DNA of 64,000 nt from Sebastes aleutianus (Eukaryota > Chordata > Actinopteri > Perciformes > Sebastidae): NCBI GenBank assembly GCA_916700875.1, contig CAKAKS010000039.1, positions 17,767,139 to 17,831,138 of the forward strand. Reading direction: 5' to 3'. The notes below the pieces were generated by a model. It was not told where the DNA came from, did not search any database, and saw only the letters and a program-made list of their open reading frames with translations. A program made the translations under genes and the position numbers. Positions 12,595 to 24,456 of the stretch are shown here, in pieces. Numbering within the stretch: the first letter of the stretch is position 1; the number at the start of each line of letters is the position of its first letter.

Positions 12595-13170
12595 TTCAGA
12601 ATTACTTTATTGATCCCCGGGTGGAAATTGAGGCGTTACAGTTGCGTAAAGAAATGTAAGAAAATAGAAATATAGGAGTATGTAACATGTAAATTATGTA
12701 CATGATGCTACAATATTGTACATAATGCTACGATATAAACACAAGATATGTAAAGAAATATAAGTAAGTAATACAATTTAAAATATGAAATGAAAATATA
12801 AGAAATATGTACAAATATTTGCATTAGGACGTGCGATATATAACATATAACCACAGTGCAAATAAGTAAATACAAAATGCTGAGAAGTGGGATCTATTAA
12901 GTGTGTTAGATATAAATACCAGAATGGTATAAATAAGAATTAAATGAGAATATTTCTTGATATGTACAGTATAAATGTAGTATTAATGACAGAGTATTGC
13001 ACAGTTGAGTTACGTCTGTATTGTATAAAGCAGCTGACAGGTGAAATAAGTCCAAGTCCAGTGTCTGACACTCAGAGGGAGGAGTTGTAAAGTTTGATGG
13101 CCACAGGCAGGAATGACTTCCTGTGGCGCTCTGTAGTGCATCTCGGTGCATCTCAGAAGAAGCTCTGTCG
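12595..13170 (-). mobile_element. LINE (L2/Rex-type) 3' end fragment, reverse orientation
   Basis: The right part (about 13075-13160), read on the minus strand, encodes ERHRKSFLPVAIKLYNSSL followed by a stop. This matches the typical ORF2 C-terminus of non-LTR retrotransposons, which ends in a KSFLPxAIxLxN-type motif. The left edge carries ACTTTATTGATCCCCGGG, the inverted form of a common teleost LINE 3' tail. The element is severely 5'-truncated, which is usual for LINE insertions, and the AT-rich sequence between is its 3' UTR. Confidence 0.8.
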
Positions 13171-14753
13171 TGATTTTGTGAAATCACCAGACAAAGACTC
13201 TGTTATTTTTGCATTTTATTTTAGTCAGCTGGATTGGGTTTTTAAAAGGGTGTGAGTTTATGTTTGGTTACGGTGTTTTTAGAGAATCTCGGGGGGAGAA
13301 TGCAAATTCCAGCACTCCAAAATACAGATAAAGAAAGAAAAAAAAAGAGCCTCAGGAACTCACAATATACGTGGTTAAACTTGAACTTGTCATTACACCC
13401 AAAGAAAATAAGGCGAACATTTCCTCTGGACGACTTCTCAGTCCTGGTCAGTCGTGGTAAAAGTTGCTCCCACACAACCAGAAAGTGTCAGGATAAAAAT
13501 GAGCGGAATTCAAGTGTAGCCGCAGGATGAACCAGATGTGTTGGCTGTGGTGTTAATGCGAGTTGTTTTAGCCATGTCTCTTTACTCTCCTGAACACAGG
13601 GAGCTCGGTCCTCCCCCATCTGGTGCGTAGAGTGTCAGTCCTCCAGAGTAATGTTCGACACGAGGTCAGCAGAACACCGCAGACTGGCTACATATGCTTC
13701 ACAAACTGTTGCTGTTGGTCAGGAGAACATACATTATAATCCAGATTAAACCGGATAATTAGCTTTTTGTGAGCCATTAATTCTGGCAGGTGAAGGGGGC
13801 AGAGGGGGGAATAAATAATGTGGCGGTGTCTCGTGACACGGTGCTAAAAAATGGGCATCTTTCCAACAGCTCATTTCAACTCCTCTAAATTGGCCTCATT
13901 GTAGATGAAATATTAAATGGCCAGCCCGGCCATTAATGCTGACTTTTATGGATTGGATGCTGTTGTACTTAATATACCGGTTCAGTTGTCCCTTTTATTC
14001 CTCGGCAGTGTCCTGTCCGCCCGTGATGTATTGCAACGAGGAGCGAACCCACTGGTACACAATGGGGTTTCAACCCATGTGAAGCTCTCTGGCACTGGTC
14101 CAGACTGGGAGTGAGAGCGTCTGAGCTGTGTTGTCTGGAGCGTGTTCTCGGCTGTGTAGCATTGCCATCAATAGGGCTCCTTTTAAGGTGGCTTTACACT
14201 TTGGGATGTATTTCAATTGTCAAAAAAAAAAAATAGCTTATTGAAAAAAATGTCAAATACATTTTTTGAGAAATTAAATAACAAATTAAATTTAACTTTA
14301 AGGGACAGATTGTAGTTCCATTTTAAGAAGAAATGCCTATTTGTGGTTGTTTTGCGATTCCAAATGTAAAAGTTTCTTTCATACTGGACCCATAAGATTT
14401 CCAGGTTAAAAGGTTTTGCAGTGCACTATTAGAGCAGAGCGTCACATCTTTTGGACTCCAAAAAATTAAATGTAAACATAGTTGATTTAAGTGAATTAGA
14501 ATTGAATAATCTGCTCTTAAATTTGCCCTTCGAGCTCATAAATTTGAATCACTTTTTCTATACACTGAAGCTAAATGACTTGTGTTTTTTATCCTGAAGA
14601 AGGTAATATGTGATATTTGTGACATTTGCTACATTGGATTCAATTAAAATAGGTAGACGAAATAGCGTAAGTGTGATTTTCAAATTCAAATATTATTTAT
14701 CACCTTGCTTAGGATATGCATGTTATCATACAAACATGCTCAACATTAGCAAG
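13171..14753. other. Unique non-coding stretch
   Basis: Nothing recognisable. 13740-13930 is repeat-free with AATTAGC and CATTAATTCTG words that could be regulatory. 14220-14290 is A/T-rich low complexity. Confidence 0.45.
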
Positions 14754-15349
14754 TTAAAGGGATAGTTCGGGTGTTTTGAATTGGGGTCGTATGAGGTACT
14801 TATCCATAGTCAGTGTATTACCTACAGTAGATGTCGGTCGGCATGCCCTCAGCATCGAGAAACAGTCAGGAGCACTGGAGCAAAGCACTACAGTGGATGG
14901 AGGGGACGGCAAAAAAAACGTTTTTTAGCCACCTAAAGAAAAGCTTACCTAAAAAAATGTACTCTATATTCAGAGTAGTTTCACTGCTTAATCTTGCCGT
15001 CAGACAGCCCTTTCCGACGGGGAACTGAACTGAAAGTGAAACTTATCTCTCCAAAGTATACAGTAAACAGTATAGATACATTTCACTTTCAGTTCAGTTT
15101 GCCATCAGAAAATATTCGAAACATTGCTCGTACTTAAATGGATATACATTTTTTTATGTGAGCCTTTCTTTTAGGTGGCTAAAATACGTTTTGCTGCCGT
15201 CCACAGCACTGTTGCTTTGCTCCGGTGTCAGTACTCCTGTCTGTTTCTCGATGCTGAGGGTGTGCCGACTGTCATTTACTGTAACTACTTCTATGGATAA
15301 GTACCACCTCACACGACCCCACTTCAAAACACCCAAACTATCCCTTTAA
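14754..15349. mobile_element. Fold-back (long inverted repeat) element with TTAA flanks, 596 bp
   Basis: The ends are TTAAAGGGATAGTTCGGGTG and its near inverse ending AACTATCCCTTTAA, with TTAA at both borders as in piggyBac-type insertions. The two arms pair for roughly 190 bases, including AAAAACGTTTTTTAGCCACC against AGGTGGCTAAAATACGTTTT and TATCCATAG against CTATGGATA. A second inverted pair sits inside (ACTGAACTGAAAGTGAAA near 15026 and TTTCACTTTCAGTTCAGT near 15080). It has no coding capacity. The transcript would form a long hairpin. Confidence 0.88.
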
Positions 15350-17841
15350 TATCAAACGGCAGTATATTAATATCCAATAGTTATAAACATTACATGCTAA
15401 CTTTAGGCAACTGTCTTGTAGTATTACATTGACCACAAGTAGCACTAAGTTTCTGTTTTAATGCTACTGGTGAGGCTCACCATGATGACTTCATTAACAA
15501 ATAATAGGCTTAATTCTTTCTTAGAAGTTACATTTTACAAGGAAACTGGTGGATAACAGAGTGGAGGGAAATCAAGTATGCTCTAAATTACTGTGTTTGA
15601 CAGTCTATTGTGGTCCACAGAACAATGCTTATAACATCTGCTGTAAAGGATCTAAAAAAACATTATTAAATCGTTGTCTCTAACAGCAGAGAATAGATAA
15701 TTTCATGGTTCAGAGGATGACTGAGAGTAACTCGGTGCTTTCAATTAGTACCAATGCAGATGCTATTAAGAGACTGAAAAAAGACACTTTTTTTTTTCTT
15801 TGATTATGCTTCTGTGAAATATGCATCATCAAGACTGTTCAGGTGTAGAAATGCTGTTATCGTCGGGCTTATTCACAGCCTGGTGGCATGATTGTTAATC
15901 AGCTTTGAAAACTGTGAACGCTGAGTAAACGTAGTAAATATATTGCATTACCACATGGGGGAAAATGTTTTAGTGAAGATGGTTTTTGGTGATTTGTTTC
16001 ACCTGTTAGTAAGTCAATATATACTAGAGAAAAAAAAAAAAAAATCAAACCATAAACCCACCAAAAAAACCTCTCTTACACACTCACACACTAAACACAC
16101 GATCAAAAAAAACCCTTGAATATTGTTACAGTTTTTAAAACTTTAAAAGAGCCGAGGCTGAAATGTTGACTACAGTTTGAAATTACAAAGCAGTATTTTG
16201 TTTTAAGTGATAATCTGAAGCCTTTCGCTCAATTATAACCTACTTTTGCAAATCTGAATTTCCAAAAAGTAGATAGAAGTTCATGTGTAATAATTCATTT
16301 TAAAATTTCAGTGATCAGAACACATACAGAGTTGTATGTGGGAACACAACTCACCCCATAGAAAGATAAACCTGACACTATTAACTGTATATACACCGCG
16401 ATACAAATTGTGTTTGGCTTAAAAAGGAGAAAAAAAAAGACAGGTCAGCTATAATTCTGTGGCGTTCTGGTGGAAGAATTATAGCCGTACGAAAGCGCGA
16501 GCGAGCAGCCGGGGCTCTCCTGAAGAAGGACGTCCCCCCTCAGCATCATCCATAGTGGGGGGAGGATATGGCGGTTTTCTGCCTCGAAGGAAGACGTTGG
16601 CCAGGGACCATAATGCCTGCAGCCGCTAGCAAAGCCCCCTAAAATATTCATCACATAACTTTTCTTGTGTGACTATATGTTTTTAGCAGATGGTTACATT
16701 TTTTGATTCGAGAACAAAGTTGTAAAAGGAATATGATTTCACTTGTTGCCATGGGAACAGAGATGGATGAAGATGTTTCGTGGTTCACTGGTTGCCTCGT
16801 CTCCCCTCGTGTGTGTGTGTGTGTGTGTATCCGCACATGTCTCACTTTGTCTGTATGCCTCTGAGTGTACATATATATATGTATGTGCATGTATTCCGCA
16901 TAAGGAAGTGGTTTATGTAACTATTTGAGGAGCCGATTCTGCTGTCACTTGGTTTCTCTGAAGGATATTATGTTAAGTTGCTCAGTGAAAGGTCAGTGCA
17001 GTTCCAAGAGAGGATCATTTCCTAATGCACTATTACAAGACGTATCAAGCTGCTCGTATTATAGAAATAATAAAACGCTCTTGTCAGAAGCTCTATTCAG
17101 AGCGTGATTTATTTTGCTCTGTGATGGTGAAGTGGTGCTCATTTCACAGTGTATTAGCCGACTGTCTAAATACTGATGATTCAGTAGCACGGCCCGTCGG
17201 CGTCACGTGACACATGAAAGGGAGGATCTGTCGATAAATGCGACAATAACAGAAGCCCAAGTTATCTTGTATGTCGTTTTTTTTTAGCTGCATTTCAAAA
17301 AATGAGCGTTCTTCTTCCATTCGAGAGGAGCTAATTAGATTGTGTGAGTTGCGTGATATGGGGTCCCACACATAAAAGCCTCGCTGTGGAGATGAGCAAC
17401 GGTTGCCCGTACCCCAGACGGCGCTGATAGTCGAGCCACTCCTTTAATTCCACTCTTAAAAATCAGATCCTAATTGGGTGTCTGATTTTAGTAACTTGTT
17501 CAGCAATTTAAGGAAATTGCTTTTTGAAATGTAACAATTTCAGTGATCTTAAGCGTCTCATTTCTCATTCTGTGCACTCCACTGAGGACTGTCTCTGTTC
17601 AGGCCTCATCAGGCAGTAATTGAAAGGTCCCCCTTTGCCTGTAAACCACTGACCCTATAGGATTCATCATGCAGTTCATTTGGAAGCATAAAAAGCAGTT
17701 TTTCAAACCCGTCGGGAGGCTCGAAAAAGAAATGAAGAAATATCATGTGGATGATTGTTTAAGATGCTGGTGAGTTTTTATTTACATATTATAACTTGAG
17801 TCCTCGCGTTGCATAGTTGAGTAGCACAGACCACAAAACAC
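15350..17841. other. Unique non-coding stretch
   Basis: It holds an A run near 16028-16043, a perfect 11-bp inverted repeat at 16448-16485, a GC-rich patch at 16490-16630, a GT microsatellite near 16808-16829 and an AT/GT patch near 16870-16892. No exon is supported. 17400-17700 is repeat-free and AT-rich with homeobox-like words. Confidence 0.45.
16448..16485. other. Perfect 11-bp inverted repeat (hairpin)
   Basis: GCTATAATTCT (16448-16458) and AGAATTATAGC (16475-16485) are exact inverse complements separated by 16 bases. Transcribed, this could form a short stem-loop. It is followed by a GC-rich patch. No RNA gene family is recognised. Confidence 0.5.
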
Positions 17842-18129
17842 TAGGGTTGCCCCCTTTTAGTCGATTAGTCGACTAATCGGACATTTTGGTCTTAGTCGAC
17901 TAAGACTTCAGTCAGTTAAGTCAGTTAGTCTTTTTCATGCTTTTTTCATGCTGAATTACTTATTTCCAAGAAACTTATGAGCACATCTCTGGTGAACACA
18001 AGAATTAAAGTGGTGCTTGTCTGTGATTCTTTATTGAGAGACTCAGATTTACAAGATCTTTCGATTAGTCAACAAAATTGTATATGATTGTTAGTTGACT
18101 AAGAATTTCTTTGGTCGAGGACAGCCCTA
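17842..18129. mobile_element. hAT-like MITE, 288 bp, exact 8-bp TSD
   Basis: Left end TAGGGTTGCCC, right end GGACAGCCCTA. Exact duplication CAAAACAC flanks both sides (17834-17841 and 18130-18137). The subterminal region is rich in AGTCGACTAAT and TTAGTCGACT palindromic words. It is short, non-coding and probably young because the duplication is intact. Confidence 0.9.
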
Positions 18130-19624
18130 CAAAACACATAAACACATAAAGAAATACACATACATACATATAGCACACATATGCACACACATAAACCCAT
18201 TAGGATTTATTAAATCTAACTTGGCAGCGTGCGGCTCTAAGACACCACATGAAGGATGTAGTTATTAGAGGAGGCACCTGCAGACCGAGCATGGAGCCTT
18301 TTTATTTGGTTCCTGTGACAAAAGAGGAAGACCAAATTTCCACAGAGGCATGTATGAGTGGTGAAGTGTAGCCTAATGGGATGGTTTTATTCATCAAGCG
18401 AGGTCTGTGCACTCGTCCACTGCGAAGCCGCCTTGAGGGACAGTGAGTGATTCCGACCACTCAGCCTCATTATGGAATCATATTAATATTTAAGGGGTTG
18501 GAATTGAGGAATAAAGAGGGTAATTGATAGCATCAAACTGGAAGTGTTTGAACCGCTGCTACAATATGTGCTAAAAATGCAGCTAAAACCAATCCTTCCT
18601 TTTTTTTTTAAGTACAAATCTAACCCTTGAACCCAGTTGTTACACGGTCACAGACGAGCATGAAAGACACAAATGACTGGCTGATGAGTCGTGCCAAGCG
18701 GAGGAGATTGAGTCATAGCATAAGCAGCGTGTTTTTCTCTTCTTGCTGCAGCTAAAGAGCCACAGGCCAACCTTTTCTGGAGACAGAATAAGGAGAGAAA
18801 AACAACACAAGCCTATTTGTTTCCATTTCCTGTTTATTTTAATATACGCTGCTACACAGGGTTATGTAGATTAAGTACTCAGAAAAGGACAGTAACCTTT
18901 AAGGTCTTCACTGTGTGTGTGCGTGCATCTGTGTGTGTGTTAATCAGCTGATTAGACTGTATGGAGGGAAAGTGACATGTAAGCATAAATGAGTCTGCAG
19001 GCAAGTAGACTGTGAATGATAATGATGCTCAGGAGTTCTACTTAGCATAACATAAGGGACCGCTGCTTGTGCTCATGGCATTCTCCACAACGTAGTCAGT
19101 GGACTTTGTTACAGAGCAGCACTAATTAGGCTTTACCACCACGTTTAGCCAGCGGCTCTACAAAAACCACCATTGTGGCTCCTTTCTGGATCTTGTGCAT
19201 GATTTAGCCCGAGCGTTGCATCAGCCAGTTGTGACTGTGGGGATGAATGCTAACTTCTTCTACTGTTACCTGCTATGAGAGGAGCATATGGAGATATACC
19301 GCCGTGCAGGTGCGAGCAGCCTGTTATTTGATTGTTACCTAGAGATTGATAATCACACAACAAAGGTATCAGGATGATGTTCAGTCTGGATCTTTTTAGA
19401 TGGAGTAGAAAAAAAAAAGTGCTAGTACACAGACAGATTGCTAACAGATGCCAGCGCACCTGTAGCTCCTAATCGAGTTCATTTTGTGTTTACGGGGGAA
19501 GAGAGGTGTTAGACAGGCAACAGGCCTTTAGTTCAAAAAATGAGACAATAATATTGGTGTTCAAGCAAAAGACGAAAGCTTATTGTGATCATAAACAAGA
19601 TGCATGTACACATAGGCACATCAT
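18130..19624. other. Unique non-coding stretch
   Basis: No gene or repeat is recognised apart from short CA/GT patches (18130-18190, 18915-18940). 18410-18550 and 19070-19250 are repeat-free with enhancer-like AT words; weak. Confidence 0.45.
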
Positions 19625-19965
19625 TAGGGCTGCAACTAACAATTATTTTAATTGTCGATTAATCTGTCGATTATTTTCTTTAGTTGTTCAGTCTATAAAA
19701 TGTCAGAAAATGGTAAAAAATGTCGATTAGTGTTTCCCAAAGCCCAAGATGACGTCCTCAAATGTCTTGTTTTGTCCACAACTCAAATATATTCAGTTTA
19801 CTGTCATAGAGGAGTAAAGAAACCAGAAAATATTCACATTTAAGAAGCTGGAATCAGAGAATATTTACTTTTTTTCTTAAAAAAATATTCAAACCGATTA
19901 ATCGATTATCAAAATAGCGATTAATATAATAGTTGACAACTAATTGATTAATCGTTGCAGCTCTA
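19625..19965 (+). mobile_element. hAT-like MITE, TAGGGCTGCAAC family, copy 2
   Basis: Left end TAGGGCTGCAAC and right end GTTGCAGCTCTA are near-perfect inverted repeats, and the body matches the copy at 3820-4182 over nearly its full length. The 5' flank CACATCAT is not repeated after the right end. Instead the element runs directly into another repeat at 19966, so one border has been lost or the two are a composite. Confidence 0.85.
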
Positions 19966-20666
19966 TTAATCACAAATTAATCACACATTTTGTATCTGTT
20001 CAAAATGTACCTTAAAGGGAGATTTGTCAAGTATTTAATACTCTTATCATCATGGGAGTGGGCAAATATACTGCTTTATGCAAATGTACGTATATGTATA
20101 TTTATTATTGGAAATCAATTAACAAAACAAAAAAATGACAAATATTGTCCAGAAACCCTCACAGGTACTGCATTTAGCATAAAAAATATGTTCAAATCAT
20201 AACATGGCAAAATTAAGACCAACATGCAACAACAGCTGTCAGTGTGTCAGTGTGCTGACTTGACTATGACTTGCCCCAAAACTGCATGTGATTATCATAA
20301 AGTTGGCATGTCTGTAAAGGGGAGACTTGTGGGTACCCATAGAACCCATTTTCATTCACATATCTTGAGGTCAGAGGTCAAGGGATCACTTTGAAAATGG
20401 CCAGGCCAGTTTTTCCTCGCCAAAATTTAGCGTAAGTTTAGAGCGTTATTTAGCCTCCTCCACGACAACCTAGTATGACATGGTTGGTACCGATGGATTC
20501 CTTAGGTTTTCTAGTTTCATATGATACCAGGATCTTCACTCTGAGTCCACAACAACCTAAAAATCCTCGAGTTACCTCAATGTATCCAAGAAATCAGTGG
20601 CTTTAAAACGGATTTGCGTTAACACGTTATTATCACGTTATTATCGCGTTAACGTTGACAGCCCTA
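19966..20666. mobile_element. hAT-like element ending in CAGCCCTA, 5' end unclear
   Basis: This is a familiar percomorph repeat. It begins with TTAATCACAAATTAATCACA, carries ACCTTAAAGGGAGATTTGTC and GAGGTCAGAGGTCAAGGGAT, and ends with a cluster of ACGTTATTATC words and GTTAACGTTGACAGCCCTA. The right end looks like a hAT terminus. There is no matching left terminus because the sequence abuts the MITE at 19625-19965. No transposase frame. Confidence 0.7.
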
Positions 20667-22352
20667 ATTACTGAATATTCTGTAAAAGAAGCAGCAAGTA
20701 ACCAAATTTAATTTTCATAATATCCATTAAGTGGCATCACTTTTTAATGTCATACTATACTACTGCATTATGTGCCCCTGTGTATTTATGAATGATTGCT
20801 AGTCAAGCAATTGCTTAGTAGCACTTAAGTACTAGTGTGGGCAGCCTCTTCTCATTAGGCTTTGTCAAAGCCAGTGAGTTTACATGCTAATAAGACCTCA
20901 TTACTAAAAGGTCTGCACGAGACCAGTTTTATTTTTGCACATTAAGTATTAAAACAAACACAAAATTACACCATGCGATGTTTGATCAGACCTTTTTCTT
21001 TGTGTTGCTAATAGAAACCGTGGGAGTTGTAAAGAATGTAGTAGCTATACAAAGGCTGTGTTGAATGAGGGGTGTGTGATTAAGCAGCAGGGCCTCAGAA
21101 TACTAAGACGTGGTGTCTATTGCCTGAGAAGAAAAAAAGAAAACATTAATGCACTGACTGCAGCCAGTGAATTTTTCTTGCGGAGTGCCTGTGTTGGTAT
21201 AAATAGATAGCCAATTTGTAAAATCGTCCGCCTGAACATAAGCATCTTGGGCCACTCTAATTGGTCAATTTCCCGCCTGTATTGAGTGCCTAGATTGATT
21301 TATTGCCTTTTTTAAAAGGCCGTGGGGACCCACAGAACAGCTGTGCCAGCCGTCCGTGCCGGAACTGTTATGAAAACAAGGGGGCTGAGTGCTGAGCGTC
21401 GGACAGCAGTCACGGCAGCAAACGGCGAGTAGAACGGAGCAGAGCGGCATGGCAGACAGCTGGCAAAGACAGCGTCTGCTGTCTGGCACCGCTGGAGATG
21501 CAGGATTTATTTCAGCAAACACTGCTGAGTGGAGAAGCCCTGCCCTGGTGGAGCTCTCACACAAACACACAACCAGGAATTTGCTTGATTGCCGCAATGT
21601 CTTAACCATATGAGAGCCCTGTGTGATTGGAGCCAGAGAATAGACATTTTTCATGTCATGATATCCCCCCCTCCCCCCATCCACTTGACATGGAGAGGGC
21701 TCAGAGAGAGCGGATTTGAGTGTTCTGTCTCTCGGGGCTTGAGTGATAGCTCCCCAACCTGAGCGTATCTCGGCTGAATCCGGCTGTTTGTGAGCAATCA
21801 TAGTGATTTACTCTCCTGCCTCGTATCTTTCTGAAACAATTCCATCACACGTGAGATTTAGAATAATATATCCATCCGCTCGCGCACATGTGACCTGTCT
21901 GAGCTTCGCCGTTTGTTTTACGAGTTCCTATCAGAGCGTATGTCTGTGTTTTAGTGATGTGCACGGTGATGTGGAGGGATCGTCATTCGCTCACAAGTAC
22001 GGGCAGAAAGTGCCGCACAAAGCTGCTCAGGGAAGCACGTTTTTTTTGCAAGGAGCCTCTCTTTAGGTGTAACCCTACAACGTGACTTATGACCCGCGTG
22101 GGTGGAAACAAAAAGTGTTTGCTCACCATGAAGAATGTTTAAAAGACTGTGTAAGTGTAATGTGCATCTGCTCTGTGTAAATCAGAAAAATGGGTTCCTT
22201 AAATGCAAGCACATGCCTGTGTTTCCTCTCGCCACAACACGTTTTTTCCATCATGTCTTTTTTTCCTCCCCTTTTGATTGCATTAGTGAGAGTAGTTTCT
22301 CAGCGGACACCAGGTTTCACTTGCTCAAACACTTTATTTCCATGTGTCTGTT
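20667..22352. other. Unique non-coding stretch
   Basis: It contains the longest open frame in the window (minus, 21265-21801, 178 codons), which has no recognisable domain. C tracts lie at 21666-21680. 21240-21640 is moderately GC-rich. No promoter or splice structure could be supported. Confidence 0.45.
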
Positions 22353-23482
22353 TTAAAGAGGACCTATTAGGCTTGTTTTCAGGTGCATACTTGTATTTGG
22401 GGTTTCTACTAGAACATGTTTATCATGCTTTAATGATCAAAAAAACGTTTTACGTTTCTCATACCGGCTGTGACGCAGCACCTCTTTTCACCCTCTGTCT
22501 GAAACGCTCTGTTTGAGCCCGTCTGCTCTGATTGGTCAGCTGACCCACTGTAGTGATTGGTCAGCATAACCTAACATTTTGGACTGTGCTTCACCTCTGC
22601 TCTAAGGGTCCTGACACACCAAGCCGGTTGGCTGTCAGACAGTTTGGGGCCGTCGGTGAGCGTCCGTCGGCCTTGTTTTTTCGGTGTGTGCCGTCGGCTT
22701 TAGTCTGCCCTTGTCTGAGTTTTTTCTGCCGATTCAGCATGTTGAATCGCCGGCGCCGCCTGTCGGTGAGAGAAATCCCTCTGATTTGCGGTTCGGCTTA
22801 AACAAATTAGTGCACGAGAAGAGAAACGGAAGTGAGGAAAGCAAGCCAATGAGTAAAGTCACACAGAAGGCTCATTTTTCATCTTCATCTCATCTGATCA
22901 TTCCAATACACAGATATTTTCGCAACGACACGAACATCTGAAATGAAGCTAAGCGGTGAGTGAGAGTGGTGTGAAAATGGTCGGCAGAGAGCGCTTTATT
23001 TCATGAACACATCAAATACAGTCAAATACAGACTACCTGCTGGTGTGGAAAGTTATCTCATCTCACGCAGGCGCAGAACGTACATGGTTGTTGCCGTCGG
23101 CTGTAGTCTTTGCGGTGTGTTCGAGTGCAACTTTTTGGCCAAGACAAAGACGACGTGAGGCGACTCAGCAGGCAGCCTTCGTCGCCGCTAGTTCTTTGAT
23201 GTCGGGTTGGTGTGTCTGGGCCTTAAGTAGCTTTGTTTGAGGGCGTGCCAAACTAGCTGTTATGTAAATGTGTTACTTGATGACATCACCACATTACAGA
23301 AGAAAAGGCAGGACGTCAAGCAAGGCGTTTCAGGCAGTTCAGGAGCAGTGTTTCTGTAGGTTACTCCCTTTGGCGTGGACTTTTGGGCTTTGTAACTTTG
23401 CAGACCTTTTACATGCACAATAAGCTATTTAACACACTAAAGGGAAGGGGAAAAGCACAAAAGCATAATAGGACCCCTTTAA
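22353..23482. mobile_element. TTAA-flanked non-autonomous element, interrupted
   Basis: TTAA borders lie at 22353-22356 and 23479-23482. Terminal inverted repeats AAGAGGACCTATTAGGCT and AGCATAATAGGACCCCTT differ at three positions. Phrases such as GAGGGCGTGCCAAACTAGCT and CTTTTACATGCACAATAAGC are familiar from percomorph genomes. A separate 617-bp element sits inside it (22606-23222), leaving about 510 bp of original element. piggyBac-like by border only. Confidence 0.8.
22606..23222. mobile_element. Nested MITE (PIF/Harbinger-like), GC-rich, 617 bp
   Basis: Left end GGGTCCTGACACACCAA and right end TTGGTGTGTCTGGGCC are inverted repeats. Flanking trinucleotides TAA (22603-22605) and TTA (23223-23225) fit the 3-bp TWA duplication of PIF/Harbinger elements with one mismatch. 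The interior is unusually rich in GTCGG words (GCCGTCGG, CCGTCGGC). It has no transposase. Confidence 0.72.
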
Positions 23483-23784
23483 TTCCAGAAAGTAACAATG
23501 AGGATTGCTGCACCGAACCCTCATTGTGTGGTTAGACAGCACTGTAGCAGTCGCTGAAACATTAGAGATAATCCACTCCATGTTGAAGCATCTACTGTAC
23601 GCGTCCTAGCCAAGCCATTGACTCTGGTTCTCTTGTGAAATGTGAGAGCAGATAGTGAAGAAGAAGTGTCTCCTTTTTGAACCGTGATTCTTAGAAATTC
23701 CTGTATTTAGCACTGGGGATTGGGAGCCTGAGTCTTCCACAGGCATTTGAATGCACATTTCGTGAGTCCTCCACTAAAGGCAAA

Positions 23785-23873
23785 AAGAGAGAGAGAGAGA
23801 CCAAGAGAAAGCGAGTGTGTGTGTGTGTGTGAAAGAGAGAATGAAAGAGAGAGAGAGACGGCGAGGGAGAGAG
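23785..23873. repeat. Compound (GA)n/(GT)n microsatellite
   Basis: GA tracts on both sides of a pure GT run, with short interruptions. Confidence 0.9.
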
Positions 23874-24371
23874 TAATCGCACAGTCTTCATCTAGTACTT
23901 AACTTTAGGAAATATGAGTCTGGTTGAAGATGAAAGGGACTTAATCTCAAATGCCTCAAATGCCTCTCTCCTCTACTCTTTCTCTGTCTGTCTTTCTCAC
24001 TGCCTGCTGCCCACTGGGACTGGCCCATTCCAGCACGTTGGAGTGCATTATGTAATCCCCTCCAAGTCTCCACGCCCTGCAGTAATGGTTTAATTAGGGG
24101 AGGGGAGGCAGGAGGCATCATGGCATCCCACCTGCCATCACTTCTCAAACATTCACCCAGTGATTTCTCCACCAGAGACACCTCTCAATCTACCAGCAGT
24201 CCTCCACACTCTTTGATGAACACTATCCGATTGATATCTTTTTAAGCTGTTAGCATTGTGCCTGCTGATGCATACTGAGATGCAGAGTTAACAGAGCTTG
24301 TCTGTTCATTGTCCCTGGTGCAGCTTGTGGCCCCAGCCTCCTATCCTTTTTCCTTTTCCTCCAGCAGGCTT

Positions 24372-24373
<2 letters not shown>

Positions 24374-24411
<38 letters not shown>
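24374..24411. repeat. (CT)n microsatellite
   Basis: About 19 uninterrupted CT units, likely polymorphic. Confidence 0.95.
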
Positions 24412-24413
<2 letters not shown>

Positions 24414-24430
24414 CCCCACCCAGTCCCTAT

Positions 24431-24456
24431 AGCCAGCCAGCCAGCCAGCCAGCCAG
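24431..24456. repeat. (AGCC)n tetranucleotide microsatellite
   Basis: Six tandem AGCC units immediately downstream of the CT tract. Confidence 0.92.

Noticed and set aside
12906..13187. 93-codon open frame over the LINE fragment
   Set aside because: It is in the wrong frame. The LINE ORF2 C-terminus is in another minus-strand frame and ends within this interval.
21265..21801. Longest open frame (178 codons, minus)
   Set aside because: No recognisable domain, composition like random sequence, no splice or promoter context. A frame of this length is expected by chance in 64 kb read in six frames.
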